64,000 nt of DNA from Pratylenchus scribneri. Lineage: Eukaryota; Nematoda; Chromadorea; Rhabditida; Pratylenchidae. A program made the position numbers and the translations under genes. The notes beneath the pieces are model-generated. The model saw nothing but the letters and a program-made list of their open reading frames with translations. It ran no database searches and had not been told where the DNA came from. Where the stretch lies: NCBI GenBank assembly GCA_030063045.1, contig JAQSEB010000076.1:248001-312000 (forward strand), read 5' to 3'. Below, in pieces: positions 11,414 to 21,982 of this stretch; the first letter of the stretch is position 1; each line of letters begins with the position of its first letter.

Positions 11414-11977
11414 ATGGAAGCTCCCCAAGTTGTCAAAACACAATTAGGCAACAATAAACTTGTCTTCCAAAACTATCTTTTTATATTCGATAAATACGTG
11501 GAATCAGGATCACAAAAGGCGTGGCGATGTGACAATAAGAACAAAGGCTGTAAAGCCAGGGTTTGGACCGATTTGCTGGACAATGTGCTGACGGAATTGG
11601 AGAAGAACCAACACGTAGAGCATAATCACGAAATTGCGAATGTTCTCAGTCAACACTTCAAAATGGAGGCCAAGAAACGGGCTCGTCAAACGAATGCACC
11701 GCCCACACAAATTCGAAATGAACTTATGTCGGAATTGCCCGGAATTCAATTGACTTCATTTATTCCACCGACCAAAAATGCCATCCGTCAGGTTACCGGC
11801 ATTCTTGCCGTATAATAGGATGAAACCGTAATTGTAGGTCATCAAAAGGGCACGAGAATCAAGAAAGGAGGTAAATACGAGGATTATGTAATTTCATCTT
11901 TCCGAAATTTCAAATATATCAAAATTAGATTATTTATTGAAAAATATATATTATAAAATGCTTGCGCCCGAGTTATA
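11316..11977. repeat. Inverted-repeat pair bracketing the first exons of the FLYWCH-BED-GFRP gene
   Basis: TATACTCGGGCGCAAGCATA at 11316-11335 is matched by its reverse complement at 11958-11977 with one mismatch. Both arms are unusually GC-rich for this region. The 620 bp between them contain exactly the FLYWCH exon and the following 33-nt exon of the chimeric gene. This could be the remnant terminal inverted repeat of a DNA transposon, as FLYWCH domains are common in Mutator-like elements; no transposase is present. Confidence 0.5.
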
Positions 11978-13174
11978 TTGCATATTGCTGCACTAAAGAA
12001 CAAATAAAATAAGAACTTGCGAAAGAAAAATTTAATATTACGTTTATTAAGAACATAAAAAATTAATGCAAATTTTCAGCAACTCGATTTCGAATTTGAT
12101 TCGCCCGAAATGGTCTCAGCAATTTGGACATGTTTCAGCAAAACGGAAACCCGCGGAGAGGCACAATGCCATTATTGTTCCCGAATACTCATCCAGCACC
12201 AAGGATCTACCAAAATCCTTTGGAGTCATTTGAAATCGAATCATAAACCGGAATTTGCCCAACTCAAACAAAATCAACAAGTACTCGTTCCATCAACCTC
12301 AAAAGCGGCGGAAAATCAATCGGTTCAAATTTTAATATTTTTATTAAAAATTTAATAATTTTAAAGAATAATGTCGACTTGAATCAATTTTTTGCGCAAA
12401 ATGAAAATCCAAAAATGGAAGTGATCAAGGTGAAATCCACTCCGAAAGCGAATAATAATAAAAGGGCCAAATTGTCAGGTTGAGTAGCTATTTTTTACGC
12501 GCATTTATAATATAATTTAGGCAACAGCTATGGAGGCGATTTTCCAAGCCGTGGCTCTTCGGAAGTGAGCAGCCAAGCCGGTGGGCCATCCACCATTCCG
12601 GCAGTCAGTCACATTCTCGTCTGGTCCGCCCTTTCCCATGAACAAAACAATCCAACCTATATTATGGCAAATTTGATGGACGATGGCGACGACCCGCTGC
12701 ATAGTGGATACGGGGAATTGTCAATTTCATCTGTGATCCATCAAAAGGTAATTTTTAAAGTCAAAAATCCAAAAATGGTTTCTGGACATCGGAAAACCTT
12801 TTTTCTTTTCTGAAAAAATTATTTGGCCATGGTGGGATTAGAACCCACGACCCCTCTATCCCAGCTTCCTCTTCTCTTCCTAATAAGTCGACCAAAAAAA
12901 TAATTTTTGAAATTTTTCAGAAATTCCTTCAATTAAATAATTAATTTATAATTCAGCTTGGAGCTATCACCGAACCGTCCGGCTGCTGTTTTTCCACCCG
13001 AATGCCGGCCAACATTGTGCTCAATGAATTTTCAAATTTAGGGTAAATAAATTATACAACTTAATTAATTTGGTTTAAATAATTAATTCAAATAATTAAT
13101 TCAGCTATCGTGCAATTGGAATGGTCAACAAACGAACGGATGAAGTGCTTTGGACATTGGCAAAGAATAATTAA
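11414..13174 (+). CDS. Chimeric FLYWCH - BED zinc finger - GFRP-like protein
   Basis: Seven exons join in phase: 11414-11791, 11838-11870, 12080-12322, 12367-12478, 12521-12747, 12957-13042 and 13105-13174 (about 382 aa). Residues ~14-73 are a FLYWCH finger (KAWRCDNKNKGCKAR ... VEHNHE), followed by a helix NAIRQVIKRARESRKE typical of FLYWCH proteins. Residues ~149-195 are a BED finger (SAIWTCFSKTE, CHYCSR, LWSHLKSNH). Residues ~285-382 resemble GTP cyclohydrolase I feedback regulatory protein: SHILVWSALS, LGAITEPSG and the C-terminal NIVLNEFSNLGYRAIG ... DEVLWTLAKNN, which matches the GFRP end RIVLDKLERRGFRVL ... LVWCLHKE. GFRP normally stands alone (about 84 aa) and mediates tetrahydrobiopterin/phenylalanine control of GCH1. 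Alternatively two genes abut, with GFRP starting by trans-splicing; only cDNA can decide. Confidence 0.65.
12820..12885 (-). mobile_element. tRNA-derived SINE-like fragment
   Basis: Read on the minus strand this intronic stretch contains GGTCGTGGGTTCTAATCCC, a near-perfect tRNA T-arm/B box, followed by CCACCATGGCCAAATAATT. The upstream half matches the element at 14462 (CTGGGATAGAG against CTGGATTTAGAG). It does not fold as a complete tRNA, so a degenerate SINE or tRNA pseudogene is more likely. Confidence 0.5.
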
Positions 13175-13428
13175 TTTGGATTTAGAATGAGGAATGATTC
13201 ATTTTGTTATATATTATTTGGTTTTGGAGGATTTGGATTGATTATTTGAATTTAAAAATTTTTTGGACCATTAATTATAATTATTTCGTATGACCATAAA
13301 TTTTTCGTATAAATTTTTATTGGTTTATTTTATTTATTTTTAAATGTTTTAATCATTTATTATTTTTTTCCCATTTTCCACAATTTATTTAAAAAGAAAT
13401 ATTTTTGTTTAGCAATTACAATTTGATA

Positions 13429-15110
13429 ATGTTTCGGTTATTTGGAGCAATTTTATTGCTTTTTTCCATCTTCCAAATTGGCCAATTCCAACAACAAAGA
13501 CCAGTTTCGGGGACGGAAGCAACTGCGGCAAAAAAGGCGACGAAAGAAATTGTTGTGGAAAATGTTCAATTTTCGGTTTTCGGGCAAGACGCGAATCAAC
13601 CGGATGCATCCAATTTACACAAGTTTTTTTTTTGGAATATTTATTCAATTTGATACCCTAAAATGAATTTCCCAGAGTCCCCGTTGGCACAAAATTGCCC
13701 TCCAAATTTGCCGTAAATGACCAAAATAAAATGCAATTGACATTTGAAGTGAAGGAGAAGAAGGGAATGGCAGCCACCACCGTTCATCAAGCCTTTGTCC
13801 TTTTGGTCCATGAAGCCAGCAAAAGGGAAATTATTTATGTGGCCGAGCCGGAAAAAACCTCAAAAGTCTACACATTCGATTTGGTTAATTTATTTAATAA
13901 TTAAAAATAAATTTAAATATTTGAAGGACATGAAAACGCATGCCAAAGATTTCAGCGGCGTTGGCGGCCTCTATTCCATGCATTTGGTCCTGGGCGACCC
14001 CACAATGGCCAATCCCCTTCGATGGCATTTTGTCGACTTGGAATTTGCATTACCGACCGCCCCGGCCCAACCGCCATTGCCAAAATCGGCCCGAATCAAT
14101 TATCAACCGTTGCCCGAAATTCGCCATCAATTTCGGGCCAGTGAGCCTCGACCGCCGGCCATCCTTTCCGACACGTTCGCCGCCATATGTGCTGCCCCAC
14201 TTTTGGTCCTTTTCATTTTGGTTTGTTTTACTGTGATAAATAAATTATCCGGTTTGGAGATATAAGGCAAAAAACCGGTTTAAAAGTGAACTTTTTCAGT
14301 TTGGGCAGGTAAAACTTTTTTCCTATTTTTACACCTAATTATTTCCTAGAAACATAATTAAGATATAGTTACAAATAAGCTTTGTAGGGTCAATTTTCAA
14401 AACTCAGGGCTATTATATGGAATCCAGCAAAAATTGATAACTAGCCATTCTTGGTTTTTTTTCTGTCCTAATTGGTAAGAGGGCTGGATTTAGAGAGCGG
14501 GGGTCGCGGGTTCGAATCCCAACAAGGGCAAATAATTATTTTAGGCAGAAAGAATTTTGTTTGGGTGTGAAATTAATAAATTATTTTAAAATTAATTAAT
14601 TTTAAATATTTTATCTTCATAATTCCTTATAAAAATTAATTTCTGATTTTCAGTGGCTTCGCATTGGCATAAATTTTGGCAATTTGAAACTTTCCATTTG
14701 GGCACTTGGTCTGATTTCTAATATATTTTTATTTATCAATTCCACATTTTTTCAAGGTTTCCACCTTGGTCTCTGCGCAATTTTTGGCCTCTATGCTTGC
14801 TATTGGCTCAAGCTGAATATGTTCGAAACACTCAAATGGTTGGCCATCATTGGATTGCCAACGCTGATTTGCGGAAATCGACTTTTGCACAGTTTCAGCA
14901 GTGGCGGCTCAAAAAAGTAATTCTTAATTTTAATTAATTAATTAAAAAATTAATTTAAAAAATGAGTTTTCCATATAGTATATTTATTTTAAAATAATAA
15001 ATATTTTAATTTAAAAAATTTCATTTTTAAAATTTTTAAAAATTTTTCTAAATTTTTAATATTAGAAAAATATTAATTCCATTCATTTTTTCAGACAAAA
15101 GCCCGAATGA
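13429..15110 (+). CDS. ostd-1: Ribophorin II / Swp1, short oligosaccharyltransferase subunit
   Basis: Subunit of the ER oligosaccharyltransferase for N-glycosylation. Exons 13429-13622, 13676-13883, 13927-14220, 14654-14916 and a five-codon exon 15095-15110; if the last intron is retained the frame stops at 14920 instead. A signal peptide (MFRLFGAILLLFSIFQIG) precedes a luminal domain (GTKLPSKFAVND, LTFEVKEK, GLYSMHLVLGD). The RPN2 membrane signature follows: EIRHQFRASEPRPPAILSD, APLLVLFILWLRIG, YACYWLKLNMFETLKWLAI and ICGNRLL, three hydrophobic spans. At about 325 residues it is half the length of human RPN2 (631) and near yeast Swp1. The upstream gene ends only 255 bp away, so no room remains for the missing N-terminal half. 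A TTTAG acceptor lies 18 bp before the ATG. Confidence 0.88.
14462..14545 (+). mobile_element. tRNA-derived SINE-like element
   Basis: Inside intron 3 of the RPN2 gene. It shows an A-box-like TCCTAATTGGTAAGAG and a perfect B box GGGTTCGAATCCC at 14508-14520, ending AACAAGGGCAAATAATT. The 3' acceptor-arm sequence AAGGGCA has no matching 5' strand, so this is not an intact tRNA gene. It shares core and tail with the copy at 12820. Confidence 0.55.
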
Positions 15111-15937
15111 AACGCAAATTGTGCAATATTGGAATGGAATATGCTGATGGCCAATTCATTGAATAATTAATTTATATTATTTCTTCATTTGTCTTCCAAA
15201 AAATGATCCAAATTTCCCCATCTATTTTTGTTGTTGCTTAATTTATTTTCTTTTTTTTCTGTTTAATAGCAAATTCACCTGAAAATGGGTTTTCTCGTCA
15301 AAATCTACTTCCTTCCATTTCCATCAATTTTATGATTCTTTAATAATTCCTCCTTTTTTGACCATTTTCCCTCAACTAATTTTATTATTGTTGATTTAAA
15401 TTTGATGTGTTGAAAATAAAATTACAAAAAAAAATGGTTTATCATTTTAATGGTTTTTATAGAAATGTGAAAAAATTTGAACGATTTCCAGCAAGTTTGA
15501 ATGATAAGTAATATTAGTCAATTTAATAAAATAATCATGTTCATTTTTACAATTTCTCCTCCTCCGGGGCCAATTCCTTTTGCTTTCTAATCAAAAATGC
15601 CCTGTTGAATAATTACAAAAACCAAAAATTTACCGAAACATAAATTAGCGACCCAGCTGGAATAAATAATTTTACATTAATTTTTTTTTGATAAGTAACC
15701 CCCCACCCCCACCCCCATCAGAATCTCATATCACTTGGAATTAATCCAAAGGTATTATACCCTACAAATTAAGAAATAAAACGAGAAAAAGAATCCATTT
15801 ATTTTTTCGCAAAGGAAAAATCAATTTTCAATATGAGATGAATGTATTCAAAAATGTAGGCAAAAGGTGAAAATTTAAATAAGATTGTAAAAATGGGTTC
15901 ATTCATCATCTCCATTTCATCTTTATATTCATCCACT
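15111..15937. other. AT-rich intergenic region between convergent RPN2 and H2B-like genes
   Basis: Contains both 3' UTRs. A short C-rich phrase (CCCCCCACCCCCACCCCC) lies near 15700. Several AATAAA-like polyadenylation signals are present on each strand. I see no gene. Confidence 0.5.
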
Positions 15938-16876
15938 TCATTTCTGGTGGACATCAGCCATGTACTTGGTGAACGCCTTTGTTCCCTCGGAGACAGCTAT
16001 AAAATTTGGTGTTTTTTGAGAGAGAATTTATGTTAAAAATTTTTGCTAACCATGTTTGGCGATTTCACCCGGAAGAATAAGCTTGGTGGCCGTTTGGATT
16101 TCACGAGATGAGATGGTTTCCTTCTTCGCATATTTGCAGCAACGGGAGGCCTCCGTAGCCAGGCGCTCGAACAAGTCCATGATGAACCTAAAACACCAAA
16201 AAGATTAAAAATGATCAAAAAAAAAGAAAATGGTGAAAGTTTATAACGGTCCGGTTCCAGTGATTTATCTTAGACTCCAAACTGTATACCCAATCGATTG
16301 ATCTTTTCGAGACGCGTCTTTTGATACTGATTTGTCTTAGTTTTAAGTTTTAACCAATTTTAAATATGTTTTGAACCAAAAAACCATCAGATGGTTCATG
16401 GTTTAAACGGTTTAAAACCGTTTCATTTCTAATCAAACCAATCATTTCAAAATATATACCAATCGACGCGTCTTGATCAGATCTATCGATTGGGTATGGG
16501 TATACGATTTGGGAGTCTAGGACAAACCCAAACCATTGAACCGTTATAATTTTCGGCATTGGGCATTTTTGTCCTCTTTCCCATCTAAAATATAAACATA
16601 CGAATTCATGATGCTCATCGCCTTGGACGAGATTCCGGTGTCGGGATGAACTTGCTTGAGCACCCGGTAGATGTAAACCTGAACGAGTTGGAATAATAAA
16701 ATCTCATATATTTTGGCTTTTACCGAGAATGAACCGAAGTTCTTCTTCTTCTTGTGACCTTTGGCCGGACGTCCTCCCTTTGCGCGTTTCTTCTCAGCAG
16801 TAACGGCACTAAACTTTTCCGCGACCTGCTTTCCAACTACCTTCTCATTCTTCTTGGTCACTTTGGTTCGGGCCAT
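15938..16876 (-). CDS. Histone H2B-like protein with introns and an ARTK N-terminus
   Basis: Four exons in phase: 16876-16724, 16678-16602, 16187-16051 and 15996-15938 (about 141 aa). The histone fold is clear: [60 protein letters not shown] and [12 protein letters not shown]. It departs from canonical H2B in several ways. It has three introns and a long Lys-rich tail. It begins MARTKVTKK, recalling the first residues of H3. The usual SRLAHYNKRSTI is [12 protein letters not shown], with two adjacent cysteines, and it ends MADVHQK. Intron-bearing, presumably polyadenylated histone genes are usually replication-independent variants. A fold-back element lies in intron 2. Confidence 0.88.
16241..16549. 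mobile_element. Fold-back (MITE-like) element in intron 2 of the H2B-like gene
   Basis: About 309 bp. The left arm starts TTATAACGGTCCGG and the right arm ends ACCGTTATAA. The arms pair imperfectly over about 75 bp, with matching internal blocks TAGACTCC, GTATACCCA, ATCGATTGATC and GACGCGTC in inverted order. The flanking TA/TTA could be a target-site duplication. No open reading frame, hence a non-autonomous element. Confidence 0.72.
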
Positions 16877-17210
16877 TTAATCAATTTGACAGTTTGTTGT
16901 TTGAGTTTTGATTTTTCAACGCTAAAAAACAATTTTTCTATTTAAATTATAAATTTGCAAAAAATAATGTTTGGATTCAAGCAATCCAATATATGATGTA
17001 AAATGGAATAATTCAATAACAATTTTATTCAAAAATAGTCAAAATATTTGATGAGATCGGACAATCGGGCTTTTTGGGATATTTAAATAAAGTCAAAAAT
17101 GGAATCTGCCCTTCAAAAATAACAAATTTAAATGAAATTGTCCGTCTTATTCTCAACACCATCCATTCTTCATATTGAGCCTTCCGCCAAGATTCTTCTC
17201 CAAGGCTCAT

Positions 17211-17897
17211 TCAACGACCCGGGCAATTGCTGAAATTTAATAAAATTATAACCATATTTGAATTTAACCTCGAGATGTGGCCTTGACCGCCGCAGTTGTA
17301 GCAAGCTGAATTATTGAAACTTCAAAAAATTTGTTAAAATAATCTTACAGCGACTATCTCCGCCACGGCCACCACTCTTGGGGTTGGTGCATTCACGCGA
17401 GAAATGGCCATATTCGCCACAGTTGTAGCAAGTACCTGAATTATAGTAGTTGAATTTGGTTGAATATTTTTTTGTTAATTTTGAACATACGATCGCCGCC
17501 TCTGCCACCGGAACGTCCTCCGCCGCCGCCACTGGGGCATTCACGAGATTGGTGTCCAGGCTGTCCACAATTGTAGCAATCTTAAAAATAATTATTACAT
17601 TTGAATATCTTTTTGAATCTTACTTCGATCTCCGCCACCGCCTCCTTGTCCAGTGCAATCGCGCGAAATGTGTCCTGGCTGGTTGCAACGGTAGCAGACT
17701 GAAAACATTTGATTAATTTAGTCGTCCTTTTAAGCTAAACCTCGATCACCACCGCCACCACCTCGGCCTCCATCTTTGCGTGGCTCGGTGCAATCACGGC
17801 TCATATGGCCTTCCATTCCGCAAATGTAACAAGCTGAATTGATGCGAGATTAGATGAATATTTTCTGAGATTTCTTATTATTACCTCGACTTGACAT
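17211..17897 (-). CDS. CCHC zinc-knuckle protein of CNBP/GIS2 type, five knuckles
   Basis: Single-stranded nucleic-acid binding protein resembling CNBP, which acts in translation control. Seven exons in phase: 17897-17885, 17833-17741, 17698-17624, 17580-17491, 17435-17349, 17305-17269 and 17229-17211. After MSSR come five CX2CX4HX4C knuckles: CYICGMEGHMSRDC, CYRCNQPGHISRDC, CYNCGQPGHQSREC, CYNCGEYGHFSREC and CYNCGGQGHISSNC. They are separated by RGG/GGGGGD linkers typical of RNA-binding proteins. An intron falls just before the first Cys of every knuckle, so knuckles two to four each occupy one exon, and the last is split before its final Cys. Total about 145 aa. Confidence 0.88.
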
Positions 17898-18561
17898 TTG
17901 GATTGGATGATGGTTTGATGTTTATTTATTTTTATTTTTGATGTCGCTGAATCTTCAAATTGAAATGATTTTGCTGGGATTCTGATATAACTAGAGCGGA
18001 ATATTAACATTGCTGATTGGTGATTGCAATTAGTTTAATTTTAAGTAAGCTTAGATTTGCTATTAAATTTTAATCGATGACGATGAATGAATGATTAATG
18101 ACATTTGATAATGTTAAATATTTTTTATTAGGGAATTAATTTGGCATTTTTAATAAATTACCTACTCTGCTACTTAAATTATAAAATGCTGCTAAAATGA
18201 GAGATGATGAATGATATGGCGACTCTGGACTGGACTCGCAATCCAATCGCAAGTCGCTTTGATTATTATTGATTTTTTGAGTACAGTATATATTTCTTTC
18301 GTTTTAAAATTTTCTTCACCAAATACTTTTTAGAAATGAAGGAAGCTAGCTGCTGGAGGTTGGACTGCTGGAAATTAAAAGGTTTTGGTTATGGCCATAA
18401 TCAACAGTTATGGTAATAGAAAAAAATTACAAAAATGCTTTATCATTGTTTAAGTGAAAAAAAAAGTGAATGATTTTTCCATTAAAAAAAATGAATTAAT
18501 TTAATCATGTTTTAATCATCAATTTTTACAATTCCTCCTTTGGCCAATTCACCTCTCTTCT
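17898..18561. other. Intergenic AT-rich region
   Basis: Upstream region of the zinc-knuckle gene and downstream of UNC-23/BAG2. AT-rich with a somewhat more GC-rich patch near 18220-18260. No coding exon or RNA gene recognised. Confidence 0.5.
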
Positions 18562-21337
18562 TTAATGACTATTGGCTTGAGGCGAGAATTGCTGAGCCCG
18601 TTCAATTTGATCGATAATTTGGGCCAATCGACGTCGAATTTTCTGAATTGATGTGGATTTATTGGAAATTAAATTAATAATATACTTTTTGGTCATCCGC
18701 TGTGCAAGCAATGATCAATGATTGGAATTTCTCATCTGCGGAAAATTATTAAATTAATATATTTAATTAAGGAGGGTAGGATTTAGTGAATTGGTCAAAA
18801 ATGGCTCAAGCCCTTGAATAATATTAAAAAACCCTTCCCCAACCAACCAATATGGCCAATTTCATCGGGCATGCATGCATTCAGGAAACCCTGGATGCGT
18901 GCCTTTGCACTGGCCAAATCCCCTTGCATTCGATCCATCACTCCATTGATCACTTCATTCACTTGCTGCAATGCTCGATTCTGATGCTCATTACGGGGGG
19001 TGTTCACACTGACATCCACTGCCTGGCATCGGATAAGAATTCGATTGGCATTCAGCTCCAATTCATCTTGATCACCTGAATTAGTATTTAAAATGTGTCA
19101 CTGCCAGAAATGGCTAAGGATCTTTCCCTATTTGTCCTACTGTACCGCCACTTTTGCCAAAATCACCCCGTGTCACCCTATCAATCAAATATTGCCCTAA
19201 TCCGCATTTTATAAATCCACCTTTTTTCCTCTTCTTTTTTTTATTATTATCATATTTGCAAGCATAATTAATAAAGAATAATTTAAAGTCGAGTTCCCCT
19301 TATCCCTACCCCTTCTTTGGGCCACTGGGGGGGGGGGGGGGGGGGGCTCATTAGGTCCCTCTAGTAAGGCCCGGGGCGAGAGCCTATGCCCACTCCCTCC
19401 CAGAACCAATTTCAATTTAGCCCAGATTAAGATTAATAGTATAAAATTCAAATATTCTCCTTCCCACCTTGTTGCAATTTGAGTAGCCCTCCGGTCAATT
19501 TAATGTTCCGAATTGTTTCCAATATTGTTTCCTTTTGTTGTTCCAATTTTGATGCCGCCTCCCTTTAAAAATTAATCCATCGAAATTAATTCTTCTACCC
19601 ACTTTTGCCCAACCTGAGTATTTCCACTTGGTTTTCGGTTTCGTCCAACAATCTGATCAAATGGTCGCCACTTTGGGCGACTGGAATGAAATTTGCATTG
19701 TTTTTAGCGGCTTCGATTGATTCTTCATTTTTGGTCTCATCAGTATCAATTTCCAAATCGCTGGCTTCCATCCGTTCAGAGAAAAATTCTTCCTTCTCAT
19801 TTCCTTTCGATTCCTCCAATGTTTTGGCCATTTTTTCCTCTTCCTTGGTGGAAGATTGAGCACACATTCCCTCGGGTGGAGGCAGTGGAATTGCTGGTGC
19901 TGGCAGTGGAATTACGGTCGGAATTGGACTGTTGGCCATTTCCTCATTTTCCTCATTTACTTTGCCATCACCATAGTCCTCAATTGTGATGTTCGGGATT
20001 GAGGGGGAACGGGCCGAATAGTTATGATCTGTGTGAAATGGTTTATTAATATATTATAGGAATTGGATTGATTTATATATGTTGTGGCCGATTTATGGAA
20101 ATTGGCCTTTCCCGGGAAAGACGGCCAATTTGAGAATTTCGACTACTAGTTTCCTTTTCGTGTCGTAAATACTCGAGAATAGGCTCATCGATTCGGCATG
20201 GTCGGATTTAGTATATGAAATTTCAATTCCAGACTTATATGAACTTTACTTTCCGCTAGATTCCTATCTCGCCTCCGGCGCTCTACCCCTAGCCCTAACT
20301 CTAATACCAGTCAGAAATTGAAGAGACTAAATATAAGACCCTATTGATGAGTTGAGTAAACCTTTTCTCGACTCTAGCCTAGAAGCTGAGATTACCAAAA
20401 TCGGCCAGATAAAATCCTTTCTTATTCCGGGAAAGGCCAATTCGCCAAAACATCCGCTACAGATATATTCAAAAGAATAATTAAAATATTTCCCACCATT
20501 TTGTTGTTGTTGAGCATTGGAGAAGCGCCGTCGTTTGTCCGGATTCAGCGAGCCATTTGAATAATTCGGTTGGGCATTGTTTATTTCAATGAATTTGCCT
20601 CGAGGCTGATTATTGTTGGATTGCTGGGGCCGAATTTGGATTCGATTCACATTTGATGATGGGTCATTTGGATGATTGAATGTTCCACGGAATTGATGGG
20701 ATGGTAGTCCATCGAATGGGGAATACCGTCCATCCCAGTCCTGCGGTTGATGTTGACCCACATCATCGTAATGCGATTTGGAGCGTTGATGATGGAATGG
20801 AGGCGAAGGTTGAAAAGCATCCTAACAATGTGGAAATATTTAAAAAGTTAGAAAATTTATTTAAAAAAAAATAGTAAATATTAATTTAAATATTTGCCCA
20901 CCCTTCTCTCCAATATGGGCGATCGGTGCTGTTGAGGCGTTGTCTGTTGACGTTGTACGGGAATTTGCCTTTCTTGTTGAGCATAATGGCCATTTTGGGA
21001 ATGGGGAAAAGGTGAATGACGAGGAAGGGAGGAACGGAAAAATCGAGGTTCATCTTGGAACGGGGAATGATGGACACCGCCACCCTCAAAGAAGCCGTCA
21101 TTATCGAAGAAATGGCCTGAAAAATGTCAAAAATTTAGATTGAATAAAAACAAATAATAAATTAGCCAATAATTTTTAATAAATTATTTCAATAAACCGA
21201 CCATTGCGTTCGGTGAATGTGCGTGGCAATCGACCATGTTGTGGCTCAAAATTCCGAAATGGGCCAGTGGCGAAGAAATCGTCGGTAAAGGCGCCTCGGG
21301 GAAGTCCATCTGTACCAACATTCGATGCCGATCGCAT
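18562..21337 (-). CDS. unc-23: BAG2-type co-chaperone with long N-terminus (UNC-23-like)
   Basis: BAG-domain nucleotide exchange factor for Hsp70; C. elegans UNC-23 is the BAG2 orthologue acting with HSP-1 in muscle attachment. Exons: 21337-21202, 21116-20902, 20821-20497, 20028-19614, 19562-19468, 19075-18848, 18735-18686 and 18642-18562. The N-terminal half (about 230 aa) is low-complexity, rich in Gln, His, Asn and Phe. The C-terminal part follows BAG2: HLIRLLDETENQVEILREAA, ELNANRILIRCQAVDVSVNT, DLASAKARIQGFLNAC, DEKFQSLIIACTADDQKKIR. The first ATG is uncertain, since the open frame continues a few codons upstream to an acceptor-like AAG, so a further 5' exon may exist. Introns hold a fold-back element (20.1-20.5 kb), a dispersed repeat and a G20 tract. 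Confidence 0.88.
19120..19440. repeat. Dispersed repeat copy A (intron of UNC-23/BAG2 gene)
   Basis: This intronic stretch shares long blocks in the same order with 52205-52515: GTCCTACTGTAC, CACCCTATCAATCAAATATT, GCATAATTAATAAAGAATAA, then a GC-richer end. Two diverged copies about 33 kb apart, both in introns, indicate an interspersed element; class unknown. A run of 20 G lies inside (19327-19346). Confidence 0.65.
19327..19346. repeat. Homopolymer G tract (20 G)
   Basis: Uninterrupted run of 20 guanines in an intron of the UNC-23/BAG2 gene. Such tracts can form G-quadruplexes; in C. elegans the DOG-1/FANCJ helicase is needed to keep them stable. Confidence 0.9.
20086..20466. mobile_element. 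Fold-back (MITE-like) element, family shared with 60446
   Basis: About 380 bp in intron 3 of the UNC-23/BAG2 gene. The ends pair as AATTGGCCTTTCCCGG on the left against its complement on the right (CCGGGAAAGGCCAATT). Inner arm blocks such as CTCGAGAATAGGCTCATCGA and a centre with CCCTAGCCCTAACTCTAATA match, in either orientation, the element at 60446-60795. No coding capacity. Confidence 0.65.
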
Positions 21338-21982
21338 TCCACTGTTATCCCTTAATAAAGTTATAATAAATTAAATTAATTAAAATAAATGAATTACATT
21401 GCTTTTAATGAATATTTGAAAGTCAAATCAAAAATTGGTGAATACTAGCCAATTATTTTGATTAAAATGCTGAAAGATGGAAAATTTATATAGAGGCATA
21501 AATATGAAAAGCGAAACGAAAATGGTACCAAAAGTGGACATTGCGCAACGAAAGCAACTGACAAAAAACCAAAATTGATTGGGAAATTGGGAATGGGAAA
21601 GGTGGCAGAAACGGGCAAAAGACCAACCAATTGGTAAAATGAAAAAGAATTTGTGATGGGAAATGAATGGAATGAGATTGAGGGGCGCCGACGGGTTTCC
21701 TTTCCTTCACTTTGATTGTTATTGTGCAGCTCACTTCGTTTTATATACGGTTGGGTTTTGTGAATTTGGGGAGTGGAATGGAATGCGGTCAATGTTATGA
21801 TTTGAATGAATTTGGTATGTTAATCGGGAGCAAAGCATAGAAGGAAATTGAATAAAATGCGAAAATGTGCGGCGAGTATGTTTTATTGGCTGATAGATAA
21901 TTGATAAAATAGAAGTTAGTTAGTAATGAAGAATGATCAATTAATTCACATAAATTTTAAATAATGGAAATTTAAACAAAAA
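21338..21982. other. Upstream region of UNC-23/BAG2 gene
   Basis: Presumed promoter/5' UTR. A minus-strand open frame of 115 codons lies here but shows no family resemblance and is not joined convincingly to the gene; it could hide a first exon. Nothing else recognised. Confidence 0.4.

Noticed and set aside
14462..14545. Genuine tRNA gene
   Set aside because: Good B box but acceptor and anticodon stems do not pair; three related degenerate copies fit a SINE better.
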